Shown here one piece after another: positions 1-10,398 of a stretch of DNA of 64,000 bases. This DNA comes from Corynebacterium pseudokroppenstedtii. Its GTDB lineage: Bacteria; Actinomycetota; Actinomycetes; Mycobacteriales; Mycobacteriaceae. The stretch is from contig NZ_JAEUWU010000001.1 in NCBI RefSeq assembly GCF_019754945.1, positions 186,001 through 250,000 of the forward strand, written 5' to 3'. Under the pieces are notes generated by a model, which saw only the letters and a list, made by a program, of their open reading frames with translations, was not told the origin of the DNA and did not search any database. Position 1 is the first letter of the stretch. Each line of letters begins with the position of its first letter. A program made the position numbers and the translations under genes.

Positions 1-1641
1 GCGGAGCTGACGATCTCCTCCGACGAGATCCGTAGCGCGATTGCGAACTACACCTCGAGCTACTCCGCGGAGGCCTCCCGTGAGGAGGTCGGCGTGGTCA
101 TTAGTGCGGCTGACGGTATCGCCCAGGTTTCGGGTATGCCATCAGTCATGGCTAATGAGTTGCTCGAGTTCCCAGGTGGCGTCATCGGCGTCGCTCAAAA
201 CCTTGACACCGATAAAGTCGGTGTCGTGGTCTTGGGAAGCTACGAGACCTTGCGGGAAGGCGACGAAGTAAAAAGGACCGGAGAGGTCCTATCCATTCCG
301 GTTGGGGACAAATTCCTCGGCCGCGTTATTAATCCCCTGGGCCAGCCAATCGACGGCCTAGGATCCATCGAGGCAGAAGAAGATCGCGTCCTGGAACTGC
401 AGGCGCCCTCAGTGTTGATGCGTCAACCAGTCGAGGAACCACTCCAGACCGGTATTAAAGCTATCGACGCGATGACCCCGATCGGGCGAGGCCAGCGACA
501 GCTCATCATTGGTGACCGTAAAACAGGTAAGACGGCTGTTTGCCTCGATACCATCATTAACCAGAAAGCCAACTGGGAATCCGGGGACCCGGAAAAGCAG
601 GTTCGCTGCATTTATGTCGCCATCGGTCAGAAGGGCTCCACAATCGCTGGTGTCCGTAAGACCCTAGAGGACAACGGCGCCCTGGATTACACCACCATTG
701 TCGCTGCTCCCGCATCAGATTCAGCTGGTTTTAAGTGGCTCGCACCCTTCGCTGGTGCCGCACTGGGACAGCACTGGATGTACAAGGGCAAGCACGTGCT
801 GGTCATCTACGATGACCTCACCAAGCAGGCTGAAGCCTACCGTGCCATCTCCTTGCTGCTTCGCCGTCCGCCGGGACGTGAAGCGTACCCAGGTGACGTT
901 TTCTACCTCCACTCCCGCTTGTTGGAGCGTGCAGCTAAGCTCTCCGACGACTTGGGTGGCGGCTCTATGACGGCCCTGCCGATCATCGAGACTAAAGCGA
1001 ACGACGTGTCCGCCTTCATTCCGACCAACGTAATTTCTATTACCGACGGTCAGGTCTTCTTGGAGTCAGATCTCTTCAACCAGGGTGTTCGCCCCGCTAT
1101 TAACGTCGGTGTGTCGGTCTCCCGTGTCGGTGGTGCCGCCCAGACGAAGGGTATGAAGAAGGTATCGGGTTCGCTGCGTATTGACCTCGCCGCATACCGC
1201 GACTTGGAAGCATTCGCTGCTTTCGCGTCGGACCTCGACGATTCCTCCAAGGCACAGCTGGAGCGCGGATCTCGCCTTGTTGAGCTGCTGAAGCAGCCGG
1301 AGAACCACCCGCAAGCTGTGGAAGACCAGATGGTGTCGATCTACCTTGCTGGTAACGGCGACTTTGACTCCGTTCCCGTCGAAGATATTCGTCGGTTCGA
1401 ATCTGAACTCCTTGAGCACCTCCATTCGAAGCATGCTGGTGTCTTCGAGCAGGTTGAGGGTGGGTCCCCACTTAATGACGAATCCAAGGCAGAGCTTTCC
1501 TCCGCTGTGGATGAGTTCAAGCAGAACTTCCAGGCCTCCGACGGCAAACCTGTTATCAACGAGCCCGATGTAGACCCAATGGAGCAATCCGAATTGGGTA
1601 AAGAACAAATCACTGTGTCGCGTAAGTCCTCGGGTAAGTAA
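1..1641 (+). CDS. atpA: ATP synthase F1 subunit alpha (5' end cut by window)
   Basis: Regulatory/non-catalytic nucleotide-binding subunit of the F1 head of the proton-driven ATP synthase at the cytoplasmic face of the membrane. The reading frame is open from base 1 and reads [14 protein letters not shown], the usual actinobacterial N-terminus, so only the initiator codon appears to be missing; the internal GTG at 94 is not the true start. Visible motifs are the Walker A loop GDRKTGKT (about residues 171-178) and the conserved alpha-subunit stretch [20 protein letters not shown]. About 546 codons are present, the normal length for the family in corynebacteria. It is followed at short distances by atpG, atpD and atpC, the standard order of the operon. 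Identification is secure. Confidence 0.98.
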   Translation, partial: AELTISSDEIRSAIANYTSSYSAEASREEVGVVISAADGIAQVSGMPSVMANELLEFPGGVIGVAQNLDTDKVGVVVLGSYETLREGDEVKRTGEVLSIPVGDKFLGRVINPLGQPIDGLGSIEAEEDRVLELQAPSVLMRQPVEEPLQTGIKAIDAMTPIGRGQRQLIIGDRKTGKTAVCLDTIINQKANWESGDPEKQVRCIYVAIGQKGSTIAGVRKTLEDNGALDYTTIVAAPASDSAGFKWLAPFAGAALGQHWMYKGKHVLVIYDDLTKQAEAYRAISLLLRRPPGREAYPGDVFYLHSRLLERAAKLSDDLGGGSMTALPIIETKANDVSAFIPTNVISITDGQVFLESDLFNQGVRPAINVGVSVSRVGGAAQTKGMKKVSGSLRIDLAAYRDLEAFAAFASDLDDSSKAQLERGSRLVELLKQPENHPQAVEDQMVSIYLAGNGDFDSVPVEDIRRFESELLEHLHSKHAGVFEQVEGGSPLNDESKAELSSAVDEFKQNFQASDGKPVINEPDVDPMEQSELGKEQITVSRKSSGK

Positions 1642-1688
1642 GGGCGGTGCGCGCAATGGATAAGAACGAAGGGAGGCGATGAGTGTAA

Positions 1689-2672
1689 ATGGCTACGTTA
1701 CGTGAACTACGAGACCGGATTAAGTCCGTCAACTCGACCAAGAAGATCACGAAGGCCCAGGAGCTGATCGCCACTTCGAAGATCACGAAAGCGCAGGCCA
1801 GGGTAGCTGCCTCGCAACCGTACGCGGAGGAAATCACCAAGGTCGTCCATCGCTTGTCATCGGCAAGTTCACTGGACCACCCCATGCTCCGCGAACGCGA
1901 AGGCGGAAACCGTGCCGCTATCTTGGTAGTCTCCAGCGACCGAGGAATGTGTGGCGGGTACAACCACAACGTTTTCAAGAAAGTTGCTGAACTACGCGCT
2001 TTGTTGGAAAAGCAGGGCTATGAGGTTGTCCTCTACGTCTTCGGCAACAAGGGTCTGACCTACTACCGCTTCCGCGGTGAGGACCTCGAAGGCGCATGGA
2101 CCGGATACTCCCAGGACCCCGAGTACGAAGGCACGCACCAGATGCGTCGGCACCTTATCGATGCATTCGTTGCTAGCTCATCGGGCAAAGCAGAGTGGCG
2201 CCCCGGGCTCACCGCGCCTGAGGGCGAGAGCGTGCAAGGCTTCGACCAGCTCCACGTCGTCTACACGAAGTTCGAGTCGATGTTGTCTCAGAAGGCCGTC
2301 GCACGGCAGATGCTTCCGATGGAAGCGGTCATCGACTATGAGGAAGTAGAGACTGGCGAAGACATGCTGTCTGACCCAGACGATTCCGAAATTAGTGCCA
2401 ACTATGAATTCGAGCCCGACGCGACCACGTTGTTGTCAGAGCTCCTCCCGCACTACGTGTCTCGTGCTTTGTATGCCTTGCTGCTGGAGTCAGCTGCGTC
2501 AGAATCCGCAGCACGCCGTACAGCTATGAGTTCGGCGACGGATAACGCAACTGAGCTTGCCACCACGTTGTCTCGTACAGCTAACCAAGCTCGTCAGGCA
2601 CAAATTACCCAGGAAATTACAGAGATCGTCGGTGGCGCGGGAGCGCTCGACGACAGCGGAGAAAGTGACTAA
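1689..2672 (+). CDS. atpG: ATP synthase F1 subunit gamma
   Basis: Central stalk subunit that rotates inside the alpha3beta3 ring and couples proton flow to ATP synthesis. The 327-residue product begins MATLRELRDRIKSVNSTKKIT, the conserved N-terminal helix, and ends with the matching C-terminal coiled-coil helix (SSATDNATELATTLSRTANQARQAQITQEITEIVGGA). An insertion around residues 215-240 (acidic, ETGEDMLSDPDDSE) is typical of actinobacterial gamma subunits. The start ATG is preceded by GGGAGG at 1671-1676. Forty-seven bases separate it from atpA, and only 3 bases lie between its stop and the atpD start, so translation is probably coupled to atpD. Confidence 0.97.
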   Translation: MATLRELRDRIKSVNSTKKITKAQELIATSKITKAQARVAASQPYAEEITKVVHRLSSASSLDHPMLREREGGNRAAILVVSSDRGMCGGYNHNVFKKVAELRALLEKQGYEVVLYVFGNKGLTYYRFRGEDLEGAWTGYSQDPEYEGTHQMRRHLIDAFVASSSGKAEWRPGLTAPEGESVQGFDQLHVVYTKFESMLSQKAVARQMLPMEAVIDYEEVETGEDMLSDPDDSEISANYEFEPDATTLLSELLPHYVSRALYALLLESAASESAARRTAMSSATDNATELATTLSRTANQARQAQITQEITEIVGGAGALDDSGESD

Positions 2673-4112
<1,440 letters not shown>

Positions 4113-4124
4113 GGTAGGGACACC

Positions 4125-4502
4125 ATGGCTGAAATTGCCACTGAGTTAGTCTCCGTTGAGCGAGCGCTATGGTCCGGTGCTGCGACGTCTGTCACCGCAC
4201 AGACCACAGAAGGTGAAATCGGCATACTTCCCGGACACGAACCCATCCTTGGGCAGCTTGTAGAAAACGGTGTGGTCATAATCCGTACCACCGACGGCGA
4301 AAAGAAAGTCGCTGCAGTACAGGGCGGGTTCCTGTCCGTCGGCAAGCACAAGGTATCTATTCTGGCGGACCACGCCACGTGGTCGTCAGAAGTGGATGTT
4401 TCCAGCGCAGAGCAGAGCTACAAAGGCTCCGACACGGATTCACATGACCGTGCTCAAGCTCAATCCGAGCTCCGAGCCGTCCAGCGTGCGAAAGAAAAGT
4501 AG
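4125..4502 (+). CDS. atpC: ATP synthase F1 subunit epsilon
   Basis: Small stalk subunit that binds gamma and the c-ring and modulates ATPase activity. The 125-residue product shows the N-terminal beta-sandwich pattern of the family ([19 protein letters not shown], then [20 protein letters not shown]). The C-terminal part is a short charged helix ([18 protein letters not shown]). It begins 12 bases after atpD with a weak GGTAGGG ribosome site and is the last gene of the operon, being followed by a strong hairpin terminator. Length and position fit the family. Confidence 0.96.
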
Positions 4503-4528
4503 GTCGACTGTATAGCTCTCACCTACGC

Positions 4529-4569
4529 CCCCGTAGTTTCTAAGGCCATTTCTTAGGAACACGGGGTTT
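4529..4569 (+). terminator. Intrinsic terminator of the ATP synthase operon
   Basis: Long hairpin: CCCCGT (4529-4534) pairs with ACGGGG (4561-4566), one bulged A, then GTTTCTAAG (4536-4544) pairs with CTTAGGAAC (4552-4560) with one G-T pair. Loop of 7 bases, followed by TTT and a T-rich stretch. It lies 27 bases after the atpC stop and before the DUF2550 gene. Confidence 0.9.
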
Positions 4570-4641
4570 CGTCGTTTATACTCAGCTCAAGGAACGACGT
4601 GCATGACGAGCCGTCGCCGGACGTAATGGGAGAGGTGGCCC

Positions 4642-5115
4642 ATGGTTCTCTTCACCGTGACAATGGCGTGTATGGCCATCCTCGTATGGGGAATGGGAGT
4701 CGCCATATGGCGATTTTCGTGGATCCGGCCCCGGGGCATACCAGTCTGTACCGCCGTTTACCGTGACGGCCGACGATATCGCTGGCATCACGGGGTCATC
4801 ATTTTGGGGGAAGACGCCGCAAAGCTTTACTTGCTACGGTCTCTTAAACCGGGGGCAGACTTATCGTGTGAAAGGCACAACATAGAAATTGTTGGCCGAC
4901 GAGACGTCAAAACGGGGGTTTTACGGCTACTAGCTGATCCACGGATAGTCGAACTTCAAGCGGGGGGTGTACGAGTGGATGTAGCCGGGGGACACGCCAT
5001 GGATATGGCATTGGTGGCGTGGTTGGAATCCGCCCCGAGCACCAGGATTCAGCGGCTCAGTAAACACCCGCGGCGAGTTAAAGAGCGGGGACACAGATTC
5101 CATCGCCACAGTTAA
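4642..5115 (+). CDS. DUF2550 family membrane-anchored protein
   Basis: Unknown function. The 157-residue product starts with one strongly hydrophobic segment (about residues 2-25, [22 protein letters not shown]) followed by a basic, Arg-rich soluble domain, which matches the DUF2550 family found next to atpC in mycobacteria and corynebacteria. The topology suggests an N-terminal membrane anchor with the rest probably cytoplasmic. The start ATG follows GGGAGAGG. It is separated from atpC by a strong terminator, so it likely has its own promoter: TATACT at 4577-4582 is a candidate -10 box. The C-terminal tail is rich in Arg and His. The family assignment rests on position and overall sequence character; no function is claimed. 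Confidence 0.85.
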   Translation: MVLFTVTMACMAILVWGMGVAIWRFSWIRPRGIPVCTAVYRDGRRYRWHHGVIILGEDAAKLYLLRSLKPGADLSCERHNIEIVGRRDVKTGVLRLLADPRIVELQAGGVRVDVAGGHAMDMALVAWLESAPSTRIQRLSKHPRRVKERGHRFHRHS

Positions 5116-5221
5116 CGACGTTGGCTATTGAGCGAAGGTGTGTTAACGCAGTACGTGGCGAAAGGCCGCAGCGCCTTGTCCGAGGCTGTGACGTAATAGG
5201 TTCTGAGAGAACGCGATTTGG

Positions 5222-5234
5222 TACTCTCTCGCTC
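5222..5234 (+). promoter_or_regulatory. -10 box setting a leaderless start for nucS
   Basis: TACTCT at 5222-5227 followed by 7 bases and then the ATG at 5235. This spacing puts the transcript start at or next to the ATG, which supports 5235 rather than the longer open frame beginning at 5121. Confidence 0.6.
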
Positions 5235-5996
5235 ATGCGCCTTGTCATCGCTACGTGTTCCGTCGATTATGTTGGTCGTTTAACCGCCCACTTGCCTAAA
5301 GCAACTCGTCTACTCATGGTCAAAGCTGACGGATCAGTGTCAGTCCACGCCGATGACCGGGCCTATAAACCGCTCAATTGGATGACTCCGCCGTGTACGC
5401 TCACGGTCCACCCGATTACTATCGACGATTCCGACGGCGACTTTACCGACGGTAGCTCCGTCGGCAATTCTGAAGAACAGGGGACCGACGGCTCGGCTCG
5501 AGCCGGACATGAGGAAGAGCTTTGGGTCGTTGAGAATAAAAAAGGGGAACAGCTCCGCATTACGGTGCATGACAAGATTTCTGACACCACGTATGACCTG
5601 GGGGAGGATCCAGGTCTCACGAAGGATGGTGTGGAAGCGCATCTTCAGGAGCTGTTAGCGCAACACCCGGAAGCGCTGGGGGAGGGCTTCACGCTCGTTC
5701 GGCGCGAATATCCGACACCTATTGGGCCCGTCGATATCTTGACCAGGGACGCTAGCGGGAAGACCGTGGCCGTTGAGGTAAAGCGGCGCGGTGGTATTGA
5801 TGGCGTTGAGCAGCTCACGCGGTACGTCGAATTGCTGAACAGGGATGAAATTTTAGCCCCAGTGCAGGGGCTTTTCGCAGCCCAGGAGATCAAACCGCAG
5901 GCGCGGACGCTTGCGGAGGATCGTGGGTTTACGTGCGTGACCGTCGACTATGACGAGTTGCGCGGTACCCCATCGCAGGAGCTTCGTCTTTTTTAG
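5235..5996 (+). CDS. nucS: Mismatch-specific DNA endonuclease NucS/EndoMS
   Basis: NucS is the core of the non-MutS/MutL mismatch repair of actinobacteria and archaea; it cuts both strands at mismatches and is recruited by the sliding clamp. The product (253 residues from ATG 5235) starts [21 protein letters not shown], as in mycobacterial NucS. The C-terminal nuclease domain shows the PD-(D/E)XK-type residues in [11 protein letters not shown] and [20 protein letters not shown]. It ends ELRLF, like the clamp-binding tail of the family. The longer upstream frame (from 5121) is rejected because family similarity begins at 5235. Odd feature: residues about 58-94 form an acidic Gly/Ser-rich insertion between the two domains, where mycobacterial NucS has a short linker, making it roughly 30 residues longer. 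Confidence 0.95.
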   Translation: MRLVIATCSVDYVGRLTAHLPKATRLLMVKADGSVSVHADDRAYKPLNWMTPPCTLTVHPITIDDSDGDFTDGSSVGNSEEQGTDGSARAGHEEELWVVENKKGEQLRITVHDKISDTTYDLGEDPGLTKDGVEAHLQELLAQHPEALGEGFTLVRREYPTPIGPVDILTRDASGKTVAVEVKRRGGIDGVEQLTRYVELLNRDEILAPVQGLFAAQEIKPQARTLAEDRGFTCVTVDYDELRGTPSQELRLF

Positions 5997-6072
5997 CGTG
6001 CCAGGGTCCGACCGCCCGCTCGTCCAGTGAAAACGAGGCCCCAATAAAGGGCGCGCCGTCACCGTCGGGCCG

Positions 6073-6105
6073 CAATAAAAATGGGGCCCACCAACGTGGA
6101 CCCCA
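6073..6105 (-). terminator. Intrinsic terminator of the epimerase gene
   Basis: On the minus strand TGGGGTCCAC (6105-6096) pairs with GTGGGCCCCA (6091-6082) with one G-T pair, a 4-base loop, and then TTTTTATTG. It sits 16 bases beyond the epimerase stop codon. Confidence 0.88.
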
Positions 6106-6120
6106 GAGCGACAGGAAAAC

Positions 6121-6579
6121 TTACTTTCCTGGCTGAGTCAGTTCGAGAAGGACTCCGCCTGCGTCTTTCGGATGGACGAAGTTAATGCGAGCACCGGCGG
6201 TTCCGTTCTTCGGCTCGTCATAAAGAAGCCGGGTACCTTGCTTACGCAGGTGGTCACAGAGGGCGTCGATATCGGTCGTGCGCAGACACATCTGTTGCAA
6301 ACCCGGGCCCTTCTTGTCGAGGAACTTAGCGATCGTCGACTTTTCGTTTAGCGGGGCCAGAACCTGAATCATTCCCTGCAGCTCCGTGAGGGTCTTCGGG
6401 CCAACCATGGCCTCCTGAACACCCTGCTCTTCATTTGTTTCGACGTGGTGGCAGATCCACCCCATGTTCGTGCGGTACCACTCCAGCGTGGCATCCAAGT
6501 CAGCTGTGGCGATACCTACGTGATCCAGGCAGTTGACTAGTTCGTGCGGTACTTCGGTGCTGTACTCGTTGTTACTCAT
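6121..6579 (-). CDS. mce: Methylmalonyl-CoA epimerase (VOC superfamily)
   Basis: Interconverts the (R) and (S) forms of methylmalonyl-CoA, linking propionyl-CoA/odd-chain metabolism with succinyl-CoA. The 152-residue protein has two VOC half-domains: the first begins LDHVGIATADLDATLEWY with the metal-ligand His, the second contains LQQMCLRTTDIDALCDHL and ends GGVLLELTQPGK with the metal-ligand Glu. Length is normal for the family. TAGCAT (6586-6591, minus strand) lies 6 bases before the ATG, so the message is probably leaderless. It is transcribed towards nucS and ends in a good terminator. The mutase genes are not in the window. Another VOC-family role is possible but the match is good. Confidence 0.9.
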   Translation of the reverse strand: MSNNEYSTEVPHELVNCLDHVGIATADLDATLEWYRTNMGWICHHVETNEEQGVQEAMVGPKTLTELQGMIQVLAPLNEKSTIAKFLDKKGPGLQQMCLRTTDIDALCDHLRKQGTRLLYDEPKNGTAGARINFVHPKDAGGVLLELTQPGK

Positions 6580-6671
6580 GCTTCTATGCTAAGCCCCCCG
6601 CGGCCAATATTGCTTCTTCGCAGGCGTATTCAGGGGTGTGATTTTGTACGACATTGTCCGTCAGGCTGGAC

Positions 6672-6684
6672 TAGCATCGGGGCC
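6672..6684 (+). promoter_or_regulatory. -10 box setting a leaderless start at 6685
   Basis: TAGCAT at 6672-6677, then 7 bases, then ATG 6685. It fixes the start of the thiamine-binding-like gene well inside a longer open frame. Confidence 0.55.
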
Positions 6685-6999
6685 ATGATTGTTGCGTTTT
6701 CTGTTGCTCCGACTACTTCTACTGACGACGATGGTGGTGTCGCGGATGCGGTTGCTGAGGCAATCCGAGTTGTTCGGGAGTCGGGTCTACCGAACGAGAC
6801 AAACGCCATGTTCACCTTGATCGAAGGCGAGTGGGACGAGGTTTTCGATGTCGTGAAGCGGGCAACGGAAGCTGTCAGCTCGGTGAGTCCACGGACGTCC
6901 CTCGTGGTGAAAGCCGATATTCGCCCGGGCTACGACCATCAGCTCACAGAGAAGGTGGACGCGGTGAACCGTCGTCTGGCGTCGTCATCCGAGAAGTGA
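6685..6999 (+). CDS. MTH1187/YkoF-like thiamine-binding family protein
   Basis: Small soluble protein of the MTH1187/DUF77 family, ferredoxin-like folds that in related proteins bind thiamine; the physiological role is not established. The 104-residue product starts MIVAFSVAPTT and contains the family pattern VADAVAEAIRVVRESGLPNETNAMFTLIEGEWDEVFDVVKRA. The open frame runs upstream to 6544, but the family start and a -10 box 7 bases before ATG 6685 decide for the short form. It stands alone between the divergent epimerase gene and the thioredoxin-like gene. Confidence 0.85.
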   Translation: MIVAFSVAPTTSTDDDGGVADAVAEAIRVVRESGLPNETNAMFTLIEGEWDEVFDVVKRATEAVSSVSPRTSLVVKADIRPGYDHQLTEKVDAVNRRLASSSEK

Positions 7000-7114
7000 A
7001 CGGCGGACGGGTGGAACACGGTGCCACCTAGCACCGCCCGACAGCATCGCCAAGAATATAGTGACGACGAACAGATAAATTAGACATTCTTACTGAGAGG
7101 GGTACAAGACAGTA

Positions 7115-8119
7115 ATGACATCTCCGGGAAAAGGCCCTGAGCGGTTTATAGCTGGTGCAGTTGATTTAGGAGAGGTTAAGGCACGGGCCGAAGCTCGGGC
7201 GGAGGCAGAAAAGCAACGCCAGAGGCAAGCGCGCGGGACCGGCAGTACACCGGGGTCGTCTGCCGGAAATAATGCACCTGGCGGTGCCGGCGTTCCTGGG
7301 GGCGGCTCGACGAGCGGCACAGCGCAGATAACCGTCGATGTTACCGAGGCCAACTTTGAAAATGACGTCCTCAAGCGGTCTTTGCAGGTCCCGGTCATTG
7401 TCGCTATTAGTTCGACGCGGTCGCCAGATTCTCAAGACATTGTCCAGAATCTTGATTCCATGGCGCGTCAGGCGAATTACAAGTGGATCTTTGCCAATGT
7501 CAGTGCAGATACAGTTCCCCAGATTGCCCAGGCCTTTGGCGTTCGCGCTATCCCGACAGTCATAGCATTGGCGAATGGCCGCCCGCTTGATGCTCGCGAA
7601 GGACAACAGCCGAAAGAACAATTACAGGGGTGGATCGACCAAATCCTGCAGGTAATCGGCGACCAATTGCCTGGTATTCCCGACGCTGAAAGAGCGGCGA
7701 CCACTGAGGACGAACAACCCCCATCAGACCCACGGTTCGACGCCGCTGAAGAGGCCCTCAATAACGGGGACTTCGATGCTGCGCTTGCCGCCTACGACAA
7801 GATTATCGACGCCGAGCCACACAACACTGAGGCCAAGGCTGCGCGTGCGAATGTGTCCCTCCTCAAACGAGTGTCGGAGGCGCACGCATCCGACGACCCG
7901 ACGCCAGAACCGGAGAAAACGTTCGCCCAGGCCGATCAGTACATGATCTCGTCCAAGGAAGAGGACGCGTTTCGCGTGCTTCTAGACCTCCTGCGGGTAT
8001 CGGCAGGAGATCAAAAGACCCAGGTTAAAGACCGGTTGATCGAACTGTTCACGCTGTGTGACCCCGCCGACCCGCGCGTAGCCACAGCCAGGCGGGAAAT
8101 GGCGAGCGCCTTGTTCTAA
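7115..8119 (+). CDS. Thioredoxin-fold/TPR protein (YbbN/CnoX-like), no CXXC
   Basis: Predicted cytoplasmic co-chaperone-like protein of 334 residues. Residues 1-70 are charged then Gly/Ser-rich and probably disordered. Residues about 70-190 form a thioredoxin fold (TEANFENDVLKRS, VPQIAQAFGVRAIPTVIALANG with the cis-Pro loop). Residues about 200-334 are helical TPR-like repeats (FDAAEEALNNGDFDAALAAYDKIIDAEPHN). The active-site WCXXC is replaced by SSTRSPDS, so dithiol chemistry is excluded; this matches the redox-inactive CnoX/YbbN group that holds unfolded proteins. A GAGAGGGG ribosome site lies upstream at an unusually long distance. Function as a holdase is inferred from the family. Confidence 0.88.
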   Translation: MTSPGKGPERFIAGAVDLGEVKARAEARAEAEKQRQRQARGTGSTPGSSAGNNAPGGAGVPGGGSTSGTAQITVDVTEANFENDVLKRSLQVPVIVAISSTRSPDSQDIVQNLDSMARQANYKWIFANVSADTVPQIAQAFGVRAIPTVIALANGRPLDAREGQQPKEQLQGWIDQILQVIGDQLPGIPDAERAATTEDEQPPSDPRFDAAEEALNNGDFDAALAAYDKIIDAEPHNTEAKAARANVSLLKRVSEAHASDDPTPEPEKTFAQADQYMISSKEEDAFRVLLDLLRVSAGDQKTQVKDRLIELFTLCDPADPRVATARREMASALF

Positions 8120-8169
8120 AAACCCCGGCCAGGTTGCCCGCCCGCCAGCCGGGCTACATCATCCCCGCG

Positions 8170-10344
8170 CTACCCGTCGAAGCGGAAGAACAGGGCACTC
8201 ATGGCGGGCACAAAGATAGTCGCTGAGGCAGGGTAGCCGTCGTATTCACCACTATTCGCCGTGATCTGCCCCAGGTTTCCGCCGCCAGCGCCTTCATAAT
8301 CGGATGAGTCGGTGTTGAGAATCTCCGTCCACCGACCAGCGTTGGTGAGGCCCAATTGGTACTGCGGATATGTGGTTCCCGAGAAATTGAATACGCACGC
8401 GACGCGTTGCCCGTTCGACCCGTACCGCATAAAACTCAGCACGCCACGTTGAGCGTCGCTGGCGTTGATCCACGAGAAACCGCTGGGTTCGTTGTCTTGT
8501 GTATAGAGCGCAGGGGTAGCAGAGTAGAGGCCATTAAGGTCCTTGACCAGGCGCGATACGGCTGCGTGGTATTCGCCTTCCCAGCCTTCTTGTTGCCCCC
8601 ACGGCAGAGACTCGTCGTGATTCCACTCGGTGGTTTGCCCAAAGTCTTGCCCTTGGAACAAGAGTTGCTTGCCGGGGTGCGCCCACATGAATGCCAGATA
8701 GGTGCGCAGCCCTGCTGCCTTATTCCACGTATCGCCCGGCATCCGCGACCATAGCGTCCCCTTCCCGTAAACCACTTCATCATGGCTAATGGGGAGAATG
8801 AACTTTTCAGACCACGCGTACACCAGCGAAAACGTGATATCTCCATGGTGCCAGGGGCGATAAATGGGATCGTTGGAGATGTATTCCAGGGTGTCGTGCA
8901 TCCACCCCATGTTCCACTTGAACGTAAATCCCAGGCCACCGTCGTACGTGGGGGCCGTCACCCCTGGCCACGAGGTGGATTCCTCCGCCACGGTCATCGT
9001 CCCGGGATAGGCCCTGGCGACGGTAGCGTTCATCTCCTGCAGGAATTGAACGGCATCGAGGTTCTCGCGGCCACCGTACTGGTTGGGGAGCCATTCGCCG
9101 TCTTTACGGCTGTAATCCAGGTACAAAATCGAGGCGACGGCGTCGACACGCAGTCCGTCGATGTGGAACTGATCCACCCAGTACAATGCGTTGGCCACGA
9201 GGAAGTTGCGCACTTCCGCTCGTCCGAAGTCGAAGACATAGGTGCCCCAGTCTTTTTGTTCCCCTCGTCGCCAATCGGGGTGCTCGTAGCAGGCGCGGCC
9301 ATCGAAGCGGGCGAGTGCCCACTCATCCTTGGGGAAGTGCCCGGGGACCCAGTCCATGATGACACCGATTCCAGCTTCGTGGAAGGCATCGACAAGGGCG
9401 CGGAACTCGTCGGGAGTGCCGAAGCGCGAGGTGGGAGCGTAATACGAGGTGACTTGGTACCCCCACGACCCCGAGAACGGGTATTCGGTGACCGGCATGA
9501 ATTCCACATGCGTGTACCCCATATCCGAAACATAGGACACCAATTCATCCGCGAGCTCCGTATAGGAAAGGCCCTTATGCCAGGACTCCAGGTGCACTTC
9601 GTAAATAGAGATAGGTGAGTCCTGGAGGTTCTTCCGCGTTTTCTCAGCCATCCACTCGTCATCGGACCACGAATAATCACTATCGGCCACGATCGACGCT
9701 GTAGCCGGTGGCACCTCAGCCCGCCGCGCCATGGGATCGGCTTTATCGATCCGATTCCCATCAGGCGTGGTCACGCAGAATTTGTAATACGCGCCGGCGG
9801 AGACATTGGGAACGAAAACTTCCCAAATTCCCGACGACCCCAGCGAGCGCATGGGGAACTGGTTTTTATTCCACGCGCAGAACGAACCCGTCACTGTCAC
9901 GCCCTGAGCATTCGGCGCCCACACAGCAAACGACGTACCATCGACGGTTCCCATCTCAGTCTCGTAATGGCGGACATGAGCGCCCAGCACTTCCCATAAA
10001 CGCTCGTGTCGTCCCTCGCCGATGAGGTGGAGATCCATTTCCCCAAGCGTGGGTAACCACGTGTACCCGTTGGCAATCGTTATGGTTTCGTCATCGGGAT
10101 AGGTGACGTGTAGACGGTGATCGGTCACTCCACTGTGGATGGATGCGGTAAAGAAACCATCGCCGTCGTTAACCGCGTCGACAGCCTCGGATGGGGTCTC
10201 CACGGTGACTGACTCCGCGCCGGGCCGAAACGCCGTGATGGTCGTTGTTCCGTCGTCGTGGGGGTGTGCCCCGAGGACGGAGTGCGGGTTGTAATGGGTA
10301 CCTGCAAGTATTCGTGCGCGGTCATTCGGGTCGATAGTTGGCAT
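8170..10344 (-). CDS. glgB: 1,4-alpha-glucan branching enzyme
   Basis: GH13 enzyme that cuts alpha-1,4 chains and re-attaches them as alpha-1,6 branches in glycogen. The 724-residue protein has an N-terminal CBM48-type domain (about residues 10-210, including the [11 protein letters not shown] motif), the catalytic barrel and a C-terminal beta domain. Catalytic residues are visible in [20 protein letters not shown] (nucleophile Asp), [12 protein letters not shown] (acid/base Glu) and [13 protein letters not shown] (transition-state Asp). A GAGGAGAG ribosome site precedes the ATG. It starts 54 bases after the glgE stop, so the two form a glgE-glgB operon, the standard GlgE pathway pair. Confidence 0.97.
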   Translation of the reverse strand: MPTIDPNDRARILAGTHYNPHSVLGAHPHDDGTTTITAFRPGAESVTVETPSEAVDAVNDGDGFFTASIHSGVTDHRLHVTYPDDETITIANGYTWLPTLGEMDLHLIGEGRHERLWEVLGAHVRHYETEMGTVDGTSFAVWAPNAQGVTVTGSFCAWNKNQFPMRSLGSSGIWEVFVPNVSAGAYYKFCVTTPDGNRIDKADPMARRAEVPPATASIVADSDYSWSDDEWMAEKTRKNLQDSPISIYEVHLESWHKGLSYTELADELVSYVSDMGYTHVEFMPVTEYPFSGSWGYQVTSYYAPTSRFGTPDEFRALVDAFHEAGIGVIMDWVPGHFPKDEWALARFDGRACYEHPDWRRGEQKDWGTYVFDFGRAEVRNFLVANALYWVDQFHIDGLRVDAVASILYLDYSRKDGEWLPNQYGGRENLDAVQFLQEMNATVARAYPGTMTVAEESTSWPGVTAPTYDGGLGFTFKWNMGWMHDTLEYISNDPIYRPWHHGDITFSLVYAWSEKFILPISHDEVVYGKGTLWSRMPGDTWNKAAGLRTYLAFMWAHPGKQLLFQGQDFGQTTEWNHDESLPWGQQEGWEGEYHAAVSRLVKDLNGLYSATPALYTQDNEPSGFSWINASDAQRGVLSFMRYGSNGQRVACVFNFSGTTYPQYQLGLTNAGRWTEILNTDSSDYEGAGGGNLGQITANSGEYDGYPASATIFVPAMSALFFRFDG

Positions 10345-10398
10345 GGTCTCTCCTCAGAGGGTGGGCGGCGTGTACACGTACCGTCGCTTTAGCAGGTC

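Noticed and set aside
8782..9618. Plus-strand open frame of 278 codons inside glgB
   Set aside because: It is an antisense shadow of a well-conserved coding region, with no family signature or ribosome site.
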